Below, one piece after another: positions 1 through 6,131 of a stretch of 9,752 nucleotides of DNA. The DNA comes from Chloroflexota bacterium (GTDB lineage: Bacteria; Chloroflexota; Dehalococcoidia; Tepidiformales; Tepidiformaceae). The stretch is from contig CAUJEQ010000232.1 of the NCBI GenBank assembly GCA_963169135.1, forward strand, positions 1 to 9,752, in the 5' to 3' direction. Made by a program: the position numbers and the translations under genes. Position 1 is the stretch's first letter; each line of letters begins with the position of its first letter. Under the pieces are notes generated by a model, which searched no databases, had not been told where the DNA came from, and worked only from the letters and a program-made list of their open reading frames with translations.

Positions 1-515
1 AGGCTGTACTTGTTGTTCGCGCTCCAGCCCGCCATGAAGTTCGCCAGCACAGGCAGTGAGGAGATCGCGAGGAAGTACATCAGGCTCACCGGAATGTCGG
101 CGAAGATCATGTTCGGGCCAAAGGGGATGACCGCGAACAGGAGCACCGCGGGCGCCACGAAGAAGATCGGCGCGACGTACATCACCAGCCGATCCGAGCG
201 CGTCGGAGTGAGCGCCTCTTTCTGCATCAGCTTGATCGCGTCGGCGATTGGCTGCAGGAGTCCGAATGGGCCGACGCGGTTCGGGCCGTAGCGCGACTGG
301 ATGCGGCCGATGAGCTTCCGCTCGCCGTAGACGCCGACGAACAGCTGCGACGGCAGCACGAAGATGAGGAAGCTCGCGACAAAGCCGATGACCGCCGCCA
401 ACAGGTAGACCACGCCAAATGGCAGGATCTTGTCGGCCGCTTCGAGGATTTCGCGGGACAGGTTGGCAAGGTCGCGAAGGTCGTACCAGTTGTCGGTCGC
501 GAGGAAGGGCGTCAT
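1..515 (-). CDS. nuoH: NADH-quinone oxidoreductase subunit H (NuoH), N-terminal part, cut by window start
   Basis: NuoH is the membrane subunit of complex I that forms much of the quinone chamber and links the peripheral arm to the proton-pumping arm. About 171 N-terminal residues of a protein usually 330-400 long are visible; the rest lies beyond the window edge. A first membrane span is at about residues 34-58. It is followed by the family's most conserved loop, with ERKLIGRIQSRYGPNRVGP at 65-83 and GLLQPIADAIKL at 85-96. Further spans lie at about 110-131 and 143-160, and GWSANNKYS near the cut matches the usual GWSSNSKY motif. The ATG at 515-513 overlaps the nuoD stop in ATGA, which fixes the start by translational coupling. 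It is the last visible gene of the nuoACDH series. The assignment is certain from the loop motif. Confidence 0.97.
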   Translation of the reverse strand, partial: MTPFLATDNWYDLRDLANLSREILEAADKILPFGVVYLLAAVIGFVASFLIFVLPSQLFVGVYGERKLIGRIQSRYGPNRVGPFGLLQPIADAIKLMQKEALTPTRSDRLVMYVAPIFFVAPAVLLFAVIPFGPNMIFADIPVSLMYFLAISSLPVLANFMAGWSANNKYS

Positions 516-1621
516 CGGTCGATCTCCCCCACCACGATGTCGATCGAACCGAGGACGACGATCGCGTCGGCGACCGTACCGCCGACGGTCATCTCTTTTA
601 GTGCGGAGAGGTTGATGAACGACGGCGGCCGGATGTGGAACCGGTAGGGCGAGGGACCCTCATCGCTCACCAGGTAATAGCCGAGCTCGCCGCGAGGGCT
701 CTCGATGCGGGCGTAGGCCTCACCTTTTTGCGGGCGGAGCGCGAGCGGCACTTCAGTGCGGAACGGGCCCGAGGGGAGGCCATCGAGCGCCTGCTGGATG
801 ATCTTCACGCTCTGGCGCATCTCTTCGAGGCGCACGATGAAGCGGTCGTAGCTGTCGCCCTGGTAGCCGATGGGGATGTCGAAGTCGTACTGCTCGTAAC
901 CACAATATGGGTCGGCCTTGCGGAGGTCCCAGGCGATGCCGCTTCCGCGAAGCATGGGGCCGCTCAAGCTGGCGTTCGTCGCGAGTTCGGGACTGAGCAC
1001 ACCGACACCCCGGGTGCGGCTGACGAAAATCTCGTTCCCGGTGAGCAGTTGCTCCATCTCCTCGATGAACGGCGGGAGGTCTGCGAGGACCTTCCGGACC
1101 ATCGGCTCGAAGGCTGGACGCAGGTCGAATGCGACACCACCGATGCGCATGTAATTGCAGGTCAGGCGGGCGCCGGAAGTGACCTCGAAGATGTCCAGGA
1201 TCTTCTCGCGTTCGCGGAAGCACCACATGACGGGCGTTTGCCAGGCGCCGGTGTCGTTGGCGAAGGCGCCGACGGCCATACAGTGGCTGGCGAGGCGCTG
1301 AAGTTCGGCCATGATGACGCGGATGGCGTCGCCGCGGGCCGGCACCTCAATGCCGGCGAGCTTTTCCGCCGCCAGGCAGTAGCCGAGGTTGTTCGACATG
1401 CTGCTCAGGTAGTCGGTCCGGTCGGTGAACGGGATGTTCTGGGTGTAGGTGCGCTCTTCGGCGAGCTTCTCCATCGAACGATGGAGATACCCCATGACCA
1501 TTTCGGCATCGATCACCTTTTCGCCGTCAACGGTCGCGCGGATCCGGAACACACCGTGAGTGGATGGGTGCTGGGGCCCGATGTTGATGACGAACGGCTC
1601 ACTCTTGATGACGTCGGTCAT
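512..1621 (-). CDS. nuoD: NADH-quinone oxidoreductase subunit D (NuoD, 49 kDa subunit)
   Basis: NuoD is the peripheral-arm subunit that, with NuoB, holds the quinone headgroup next to cluster N2. The protein has 369 residues. GPQHPSTHGVFR is at 15-26. His22 and Tyr71 (in TDYLSSM) correspond to the quinone-contacting His38 and Tyr87 of Thermus Nqo4, with the same spacing. The protein ends in VLGSIDIVVGEIDR, the usual C-terminus. It is shorter than Thermus Nqo4 (409) because the stretch between GPFR and KGEAYARIESPRGELGYY is short and lacks the helix containing MEALIHHF that most NuoD proteins carry; plastid NdhH has a similar short form. The ATG at 1621 overlaps the nuoC stop in ATGA. The same frame stays open upstream to about 2056, but that part lies over nuoC and is not NuoD-like. 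Confidence 0.98.
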   Translation of the reverse strand: MTDVIKSEPFVINIGPQHPSTHGVFRIRATVDGEKVIDAEMVMGYLHRSMEKLAEERTYTQNIPFTDRTDYLSSMSNNLGYCLAAEKLAGIEVPARGDAIRVIMAELQRLASHCMAVGAFANDTGAWQTPVMWCFREREKILDIFEVTSGARLTCNYMRIGGVAFDLRPAFEPMVRKVLADLPPFIEEMEQLLTGNEIFVSRTRGVGVLSPELATNASLSGPMLRGSGIAWDLRKADPYCGYEQYDFDIPIGYQGDSYDRFIVRLEEMRQSVKIIQQALDGLPSGPFRTEVPLALRPQKGEAYARIESPRGELGYYLVSDEGPSPYRFHIRPPSFINLSALKEMTVGGTVADAIVVLGSIDIVVGEIDR

Positions 1622-2142
1622 TCGAGCACCTTCATGGGCGGTTCCTGGCGGTGGCTGACACCGGCGAACTCGCCCAGGCCGGGCTGGAGGCCGCCGGGCA
1701 TGGAGAGGAAGTCTTTTCGAAGCGGCCAGCCCGGGTAGCCCTCCCAGAGCAGGATCCGGTAGAGGTTTGGGTGTCCTTCGAACTTGATGCCGAAGAGGTC
1801 GTAGGTCTCGTTCTCCTGCATCCAGGCGCCGTGGAAGACAGGCACCACACTGGGCACGACCGGCGCTTCGCGGTCCAGCACGTCGACCTTGAAGAGCGCG
1901 ATCTGGTTCTTGTCGAACGACTGGACGTGGTAGACGACTTCGAAGTGATCCCAGAAGTCCACGCCGCAGAGGTTCGTCAGGTGGACCAGGTCCGCCTCGG
2001 GGCTGGTCTTCAGCGCTTCGAGCGTGGCAACCAGGTGGTCGGACTTGAGATAGCAAGCTGCGTCCGTCGTCCGGTCGACAGAGCCAGGCACGGCCGCTTC
2101 AGCAAGGCTGGCGGCCTCAGGGCCGCTGAGCTCGCGGGTCAC
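1618..2142 (-). CDS. nuoC: NADH-quinone oxidoreductase subunit C (NuoC, 30 kDa subunit)
   Basis: NuoC is a soluble subunit of the hydrophilic arm that packs against NuoD. The protein has 174 residues, within the usual range for unfused NuoC. The family signature is at about 110-131: ENETYDLFGIKF followed by EGHPNLYRIL, matching the E-x-E-x-Y-D-x-F-G-x-x-F-x-G-H-P-x-L-x-R pattern of the 30 kDa subunit. I place the start at the GTG at 2142-2140, because GTGA there overlaps the nuoA TGA (2141-2139). The frame is open further upstream to about 2439, but that part overlies nuoA and encodes an arginine-rich shadow. It follows nuoA directly, whereas nuoB would be expected between them. The short C-terminal tail (about 145-174) is not diagnostic. 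Confidence 0.96.
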   Translation of the reverse strand: MTRELSGPEAASLAEAAVPGSVDRTTDAACYLKSDHLVATLEALKTSPEADLVHLTNLCGVDFWDHFEVVYHVQSFDKNQIALFKVDVLDREAPVVPSVVPVFHGAWMQENETYDLFGIKFEGHPNLYRILLWEGYPGWPLRKDFLSMPGGLQPGLGEFAGVSHRQEPPMKVLE

Positions 2143-2516
2143 AACCGCCACTCCAGCGCGCGCTTCCGCCAGGCGTAAATGCCGCCGATCACGAACGTGC
2201 CAATGAAGAGCATGCCCTTCCCGTAGCCCGCCCAGCCGACCTCGTCGAACACGAGCGCCCACGGGAAGAGGAAGACGATTTCCACATCGAGCAACACAAA
2301 CAGCAGGGCGATGTAATAAAAGCGGAAATTGAACTGGACGAGGCTCGGTCCCTCGGTCCGGAGGCCGCATTCGTAAATGTCGTCGCGGACGACATCGGGC
2401 TTGCTCGTGGGACGAATATTCACGAACTGGAGCGCCCAAGAGGTAACCAGCGCACCAACCGGAAAGATCAATGCGATGAGAACGAGGATGCCGATGTGAC
2501 CGTATTCGTAGAGCAC
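2139..2516 (-). CDS. nuoA: NADH-quinone oxidoreductase subunit A (NuoA)
   Basis: NuoA is a small membrane subunit of complex I near the quinone entry site. The protein has 125 residues with three membrane spans at about 8-31, 65-87 and 96-114. Family hallmarks are YECG at 48-51, the run FRFYYIALLFVLLDVEIVF at 64-82 with acidic Asp77 and Glu79 inside the second span, and the basic tail ending ALEWRL. The start is the GTG at 2516-2514, giving the usual MLYEY-type N-terminus. No good Shine-Dalgarno is at the normal distance; AAGGA at 2544-2540 is about 23 bases away. It is the first gene of the operon, with a promoter candidate 40-70 bases upstream. Its stop overlaps the nuoC start. Confidence 0.96.
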   Translation of the reverse strand: MLYEYGHIGILVLIALIFPVGALVTSWALQFVNIRPTSKPDVVRDDIYECGLRTEGPSLVQFNFRFYYIALLFVLLDVEIVFLFPWALVFDEVGWAGYGKGMLFIGTFVIGGIYAWRKRALEWRL

Positions 2517-2558
2517 GCCGGAGCCGTTTGTGAAATTCGTCCTTAAGGGACGGGGCCG

Positions 2559-2587
2559 ACTATAGCACGGGCCCCGAAAGCGAACAA
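2559..2587 (-). promoter_or_regulatory. Sigma70-like promoter of the nuoACDH operon
   Basis: On the minus strand TTGTTC (2587-2582) and TATAGT (2564-2559) are separated by exactly 17 bases, close to the TTGACA/TATAAT consensus. Transcription would start near 2552, leaving a leader of about 36 bases before the nuoA GTG. The palindrome CCTTAAGG (2541-2548) lies in that leader. The position and spacing are seen; use as a promoter is inferred. Confidence 0.5.
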
Positions 2588-2643
2588 AGCGCCAGGAAGG
2601 GGAAAGAGAGCGCCGGACGCAGGCTTGCCGGGAAGCAAATCGA

Positions 2644-2693
2644 CCGCCAGCGGAAGGTCACTTGCGCCCCCAGGTGATTCCTTCCGCCAGCGG
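2644..2693. repeat. Paired direct and inverted repeat upstream of the Gfo/Idh/MocA gene
   Basis: CCGCCAGCGG occurs at 2644-2653 and again at 2684-2693, a 40-base period. Within the same stretch GCGGAAGG (2650-2657) and CCTTCCGC (2680-2687) form an inverted repeat with 8-base arms and a 22-base gap. This could be a two-site operator or a hairpin in a leader, but in GC-rich DNA chance similarity is possible. Confidence 0.35.
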
Positions 2694-2752
2694 CCGGGAC
2701 AAAGTGTTGCCCGGGTGGAGGACTCGTTCGCCAGGTTGGCGCAAGCGCCGCG

Positions 2753-2758
2753 TAAAAT
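2753..2758 (+). promoter_or_regulatory. Possible -10 box (TAAAAT) for the Gfo/Idh/MocA gene
   Basis: TAAAAT matches the -10 consensus at five of six positions and would place transcription start about 24 bases before the GTG at 2789. No good -35 box sits 16-18 bases upstream; TTGGCG at 2736-2741 is only 11 bases away. The inverted repeat at 2738-2749 lies where a regulator could contact it. Confidence 0.25.
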
Positions 2759-2788
2759 GCGCGCAAAATCGTCCTTCCGCGAGGTCCC

Positions 2789-3865
2789 GTGCCAATCCCC
2801 GTCGTCGGCCTCATCGGCTGCGGCCACATCGGCCGCTTCCACTCCCGCAACATCCGCGGCTCGCTCCGCTCCGAACTCGTCCCCGGCGAGTACGCCGCCG
2901 TCTGCGACCGCGACCTGGACCGGGCCGGCTCGTTCGCGGCCATTACCGGATCCCGGGTGGTCGCCAATGACCCGGGAGAGGTGTTCGGACTCCCCGGGCT
3001 CAACACGGTTTACATCTGTACCGAGACCGCCGAGCACCCGGACCTGGTCGTCAGTGCGGCTGAACGCGGGCTCCACGTGTTCTGCGAGAAGCCGCTTGCC
3101 AAGACCCTGGCCGAGGTGCGGCGAATGGTGGAGGCGGTTGAGGCCGCCGGGGTGGTGAACCAGGTCGGGCTGGTGCTGCGCTATTCGCCCGTCTTCACCG
3201 TCATAAAGGAGATGATGTCGGCGCCGGGGCTCGGGCCGCTGCTGACCGCGCACCTGCGAGACGACCAGTTCTTCCCGATCCGGGGGCACTACGGTAGCAG
3301 CTGGCGTGGCAGCTTCGAGCGGGCCGGCGGCGGGACCCTCATCGAACACTCCATCCACGACGTCGACCTCTTCCGCTGGCTGTTCGGCGATATCACCGCC
3401 GTCCGCTGCCACACGCGCCACACCACGGGCCACGAGGGCGTCGAAGATGTCGCCATCGCGACCTTCCAACATGCCGCCGGCCACCAGACCTCCCTCTCGT
3501 CCGTCTGGCACTCGCTCGACGACCGGCCGTCGACGCGACACCTGGAAGTGTTTTTCGAAGGCGGATACTTTGCCACCGACCACGACTTCCTCGGGCCGAT
3601 CCGCTACCAGGGGCGGACGGGGCCGGTGCAGGAAATGCCCACCGAGCAAGTTTTCGATCGTTACGTCGGGATCACCGGCCTCGCGGAATCTGAGGCCGGC
3701 CTGGCCCGCGCCGGGATGTACGAGGACTACGCCTTCCTCCGCTGCGTGCACGAGGGCCGTCCGGCGTTCCCGGACTTCCGGACCGCGCTCGCGGCGCACG
3801 AGGTAGTAGACGCCTGCTACCGGAGCGCGCGGGACGGCCGGGAGGTCGGCATGCCCGAGCTATAG
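2789..3865 (+). CDS. Gfo/Idh/MocA-family NAD(P)-dependent oxidoreductase
   Basis: This is a cytoplasmic dehydrogenase of the family that oxidises or reduces sugars, inositols and related polyols; the substrate cannot be told from sequence. The protein has 358 residues, normal for the family. An N-terminal Rossmann fold starts VVGLIGCGHIGRFHS, with the GxGxxG glycines at 10, 12 and 15. The family EKP motif is at 100-102, with Lys101 expected in the active site. The C-terminal half has GGGTLIEHSIHDVDLFRW, with His190 at the usual catalytic position; the common Asp of GGxLxDxGxH is replaced by Glu186. The GTG start at 2789 begins right before the Rossmann strand, with a weak GAGG at 2781-2784. 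It stands alone: nuoA diverges upstream, and a hairpin plus a new promoter separate it from ccr. Confidence 0.93.
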   Translation: MPIPVVGLIGCGHIGRFHSRNIRGSLRSELVPGEYAAVCDRDLDRAGSFAAITGSRVVANDPGEVFGLPGLNTVYICTETAEHPDLVVSAAERGLHVFCEKPLAKTLAEVRRMVEAVEAAGVVNQVGLVLRYSPVFTVIKEMMSAPGLGPLLTAHLRDDQFFPIRGHYGSSWRGSFERAGGGTLIEHSIHDVDLFRWLFGDITAVRCHTRHTTGHEGVEDVAIATFQHAAGHQTSLSSVWHSLDDRPSTRHLEVFFEGGYFATDHDFLGPIRYQGRTGPVQEMPTEQVFDRYVGITGLAESEAGLARAGMYEDYAFLRCVHEGRPAFPDFRTALAAHEVVDACYRSARDGREVGMPEL

Positions 3866-3880
3866 TCGCAGACTATGGCT
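3858..3880 (+). terminator. Strong hairpin over the stop codon of the Gfo/Idh/MocA gene
   Basis: Bases 3858-3867 pair with 3871-3880 as a 10-bp stem (nine Watson-Crick pairs and one T-G, which is U-G in RNA) around a three-base GCA loop. The TAG stop (3863-3865) lies in the left arm. There is no T-run after it, so it is not a textbook intrinsic terminator; it could be a weak terminator or protect the mRNA 3' end. Confidence 0.45.
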
Positions 3881-3894
3881 GGACGTTGATCGCG

Positions 3895-3923
3895 TTTACC
3901 GGTCGATAGGGCTGGGGTATCAT
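3895..3923 (+). promoter_or_regulatory. Sigma70-like promoter upstream of ccr
   Basis: TTTACC (3895-3900) and TATCAT (3918-3923) are separated by exactly 17 bases; they match consensus at four and five of six positions. Transcription would start at about 3930, almost on top of the ATG at 3934 that opens a short leader frame, and about 68 bases before the ccr ATG. Confidence 0.5.
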
Positions 3924-3933
3924 CGCGGCACAC

Positions 3934-3993
3934 ATGCGGCCCGCCGCACCCCGCGAAGAGATGCCGCGCAAGCCGGCGCCCGAGGAGCACTGA
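3934..3993 (+). CDS. Possible 19-residue leader peptide before ccr
   Basis: ATG at 3934 opens MRPAAPREEMPRKPAPEEH and stops with TGA at 3991-3993, four bases before the ccr ATG. The ccr Shine-Dalgarno GAGGAG (3982-3987) is also its last two Glu codons. With the predicted transcription start near 3930, it would be read from an almost leaderless message. A second ATG lies at 3961. The peptide is rich in Pro, Glu and Arg and resembles no family I know. A chance frame is quite possible; translational coupling to ccr is an inference from the spacing. Confidence 0.22.
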   Translation: MRPAAPREEMPRKPAPEEH

Positions 3994-3997
3994 CGCA

Positions 3998-5251
3998 ATG
4001 ACCACCGACACCCTGAAGGACCTCTACCCCATCGGCGAAGCACCCCCGCTGGGCCATGTGCCGGAAAAGATGCACGCCCAGGTAATCCGCCAGTCCCGTT
4101 ACGGTCAGCCGAACCAGGCATTCCAGACCGAAGTGATCGAAACGCCAGAAATCGGCCCGGACGACGTGCTTGTGTACGTGATGGCGGCCGGCGTGAACTA
4201 CAACAACGTCTGGGCGGGCCTCGGTAGTCCGGTTGATGTGATCGCGGCGCGCCAGAAGGGCGGGGACCCCGGGGACCACCACATCGGAGGGTCCGACGCC
4301 TCGGGTATCGTCTGGAAGACGGGCCCGGCAGTCACCAACGTGAAGGTTGGGGACGAAGTCGTTGTCCACTGCGGCTCGTGGGACATCCACGCGCCCGAGG
4401 TCGTCTCGGGCGAAGACCCGATGTTCAGCCCGAGCTTCAAGATCTGGGGATACGAGACCACCTGGGGATCGTTCGCACAGTTCACGAAGGTCCAGGCGCA
4501 CCAGTGCATGCCCAAGGCGAAACACCTGACCTGGGAGGCGGCTGCAGCGCCCACCCTCGTCGGCTCGACCGCATACCGGATGCTCTTCGGATGGCCGCCG
4601 CACTCCGTGCGCGAAGGCGACGTGGTGCTCGTCTGGGGCGGCGCCGGCGGGCTCGGCTCGATGGCCATCCAGCTGGCGGCCCAGGCCGGCGCCAGGCCCG
4701 TCGCGGTCGTCTCGAACGAATCCAAGTTCGAGTTCTGCACGAACCTCGGTGCGGTCGGCTGCGTCAACCGCAAGAACTTCGACCACTGGGGCCGGTTGCC
4801 CCACTGGGAGAGCGAGGAAATGAACAAGTTCACCGTTGGCGCCCGCGCCTTCGGCAAGGCCATCTGGGACGTCCTCGGTGAGCGCCGCAGCCCCCGGATC
4901 GTCTTCGAACACCCCGGCCAGGACACTATTCCCACTTCGCAATTCGTGTGCGATACGGGCGGCATGGTGGTCATCTGCGCCGGCACGACCGGGTACAACG
5001 CCGACGTGGACCTGCGGTACCTCTGGATGCGCCAGAAGCGCCTCCAGGGTTCGCACTTCGCCAACGACGACCAGGCCTACGCGTTCAACAAGCTTGTCAT
5101 CGAGGGCAAGGTTCAACCGGCGCTCTCGCGCACGTTCTCGTTCGACCAGACGGGCGAGTGCCACCAGTTGATGTATGAGAACCGCCACCCGGACGGAAAC
5201 ATGGCAATCCTGGTGGGGGCGCCGCGCGAGGGCATGAAGACAATCAGCTAG
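3998..5251 (+). CDS. ccr: Crotonyl-CoA carboxylase/reductase
   Basis: Ccr uses NADPH and CO2 to convert crotonyl-CoA to (2S)-ethylmalonyl-CoA. It is the key enzyme of the ethylmalonyl-CoA pathway of acetate assimilation, and also a source of extender units for polyketides. The protein has 417 residues in the zinc-free medium-chain dehydrogenase fold. GVNYNNVWAGLG at 65-76 is diagnostic and includes the CO2-site Asn67. WGYETTWGSFAQF, NADPH-binding VWGGAGGLG at 212-220, RKNFDHWGRLP, IVFEHPGQ, YLWMRQKRLQGSHFAND with conserved His353, and NMAILV near the end all follow the proteobacterial-type Ccr pattern as I recall it. The ATG at 3998 has GAGGAG ten bases upstream. No mutase, methylsuccinyl-CoA dehydrogenase or mesaconyl-CoA hydratase gene is recognisable nearby, so which pathway it serves is open. 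Confidence 0.96.
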   Translation: MTTDTLKDLYPIGEAPPLGHVPEKMHAQVIRQSRYGQPNQAFQTEVIETPEIGPDDVLVYVMAAGVNYNNVWAGLGSPVDVIAARQKGGDPGDHHIGGSDASGIVWKTGPAVTNVKVGDEVVVHCGSWDIHAPEVVSGEDPMFSPSFKIWGYETTWGSFAQFTKVQAHQCMPKAKHLTWEAAAAPTLVGSTAYRMLFGWPPHSVREGDVVLVWGGAGGLGSMAIQLAAQAGARPVAVVSNESKFEFCTNLGAVGCVNRKNFDHWGRLPHWESEEMNKFTVGARAFGKAIWDVLGERRSPRIVFEHPGQDTIPTSQFVCDTGGMVVICAGTTGYNADVDLRYLWMRQKRLQGSHFANDDQAYAFNKLVIEGKVQPALSRTFSFDQTGECHQLMYENRHPDGNMAILVGAPREGMKTIS

Positions 5252-5304
5252 GCGTGCCCGGCGGGCGCCGCCTTGCGGGGGTCAGAACGATCAGGAGGGC
5301 GGCA

Positions 5305-6114
5305 ATGTGGCGATTCCGGTCCCGGCCCGTGGTTGCGTTGGTCTCCGGGCTGGTCGTGGCCGCCGCCGGTATTGCGTTCTTCCTGATGCGCGACAGTGCG
5401 ACGCCGGCGGACAACGGCGAACCCGGCAGGTTCGAATCCTGGGACCCGGTTGCTCCGTCCAGCTCCTACCGGGTGGTGATCCGGCATGTCAAACGCGGTC
5501 CCACCCCACCGGCCCAGGCTGCCGGCGGGGAGATTTCCATGCTGCCGCCGCTCGACGCGCTCCGCACGATCGTGATCAGCGTCGACGCGAACTGCGAGCC
5601 TTCGGCCACGACGACCGTGACCGACAACGCCACGGGCATCCCGTGGTACGAGACCCGGACCACGCGCGATGAGAACGTGCTGGAGTTCTTCCCGCGTCCG
5701 GGAATCATGGTCACGGACGAGAACCGGTTCCGGGAGCTCCCGGCTGCACCGGGGCCCGGACTTGAGGCGATTGAGTGCGGCAAGGAATACGCGGGTCCGG
5801 CCGGGGGTTGGGGTGCCATGCTCTCGAAATTCGGCGCAGCCCGGACGGGCAGTACTGAATACGAGGGCGAGCGCGTCAGCCGCTACGAGTCGACGGGGCC
5901 GGTGGACGCCATCGTTCGAGGGAGCTTGATCCAGGGCTCGGATGGCCGCCCGGAGGACTTCCAGGACGTGATGGACGTCAGAAGTGTCTGGCTCGTGCAG
6001 GAGGAGGCCGGGTTCGTCGTTTCCTCGTCGTTGATCCTTGTCTTCAAGGACGGCCACGAGGAGGTGTTCGAGTCGGAGGAGATCCTCGAAAGCAGAGTCA
6101 CCAAAGTCCAGTAG
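5305..6114 (+). CDS. Hypothetical single-span membrane-anchored protein
   Basis: I do not recognise the family. The protein has 269 residues. A short basic start (MWRFRSRP) precedes a hydrophobic span at about 9-30, with no lipobox cysteine, so an uncleaved signal anchor with the remaining 235 residues outside the membrane is likely. The outer part begins with a Pro/Gly-rich linker. It has two cysteines (97 and 158) that could form a disulfide, and a strand-rich acidic C-terminus (VWLVQEEAGFVVSSSLILVF, then FKDGHEEVFESEE). The start is the ATG at 5305, with AGGAGGG at 5293-5299 five bases upstream; a GTG 51 bases earlier lacks such a site. It begins 53 bases after ccr in the same direction, so it may be co-transcribed. 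It ends 17 bases from the convergent exporter gene. Function unknown. Confidence 0.85.
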   Translation: MWRFRSRPVVALVSGLVVAAAGIAFFLMRDSATPADNGEPGRFESWDPVAPSSSYRVVIRHVKRGPTPPAQAAGGEISMLPPLDALRTIVISVDANCEPSATTTVTDNATGIPWYETRTTRDENVLEFFPRPGIMVTDENRFRELPAAPGPGLEAIECGKEYAGPAGGWGAMLSKFGAARTGSTEYEGERVSRYESTGPVDAIVRGSLIQGSDGRPEDFQDVMDVRSVWLVQEEAGFVVSSSLILVFKDGHEEVFESEEILESRVTKVQ

Positions 6115-6131
6115 CGGCCCAGGCGGTCTGG

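Larger units (their letters stand above)
2517..2788. other. Divergent intergenic region between nuoA and the Gfo/Idh/MocA gene
   Basis: This 272-base stretch carries no convincing gene; the open frames across it are extensions of shadow frames. It holds the nuoA promoter candidate on the minus strand, a pair of repeats at 2644-2693, a short perfect inverted repeat GGCGC-AA-GCGCC at 2738-2749, and an A/T-rich TAAAAT at 2753-2758 that may be the -10 box for the rightward gene. Confidence 0.6.

Noticed and set aside
635..1738. Long plus-strand frame of 367 codons over nuoD
   Set aside because: It lies wholly antisense to well-identified nuoD and nuoC, has no family resemblance, and is explained by GC-rich third positions.
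2543..3799. Long minus-strand frame of 418 codons over the Gfo/Idh/MocA gene
   Set aside because: Antisense shadow of a clear oxidoreductase; composition is Arg/Gly/Val-rich without motifs.
3920..5188. Long minus-strand frame of 422 codons over ccr
   Set aside because: Antisense shadow; the plus strand has unmistakable Ccr motifs throughout.
5252..5280. GGCGG-GCG-CCGCC hairpin after ccr as a terminator
   Set aside because: Only five pairs and no T-run (followed by TTGCGGGG); too weak in GC-rich DNA.
6115..6131. Shared terminator between the convergent membrane protein and exporter genes
   Set aside because: The gap is 17 bases and contains only a four-pair CCAG/CTGG stem with no T-run.
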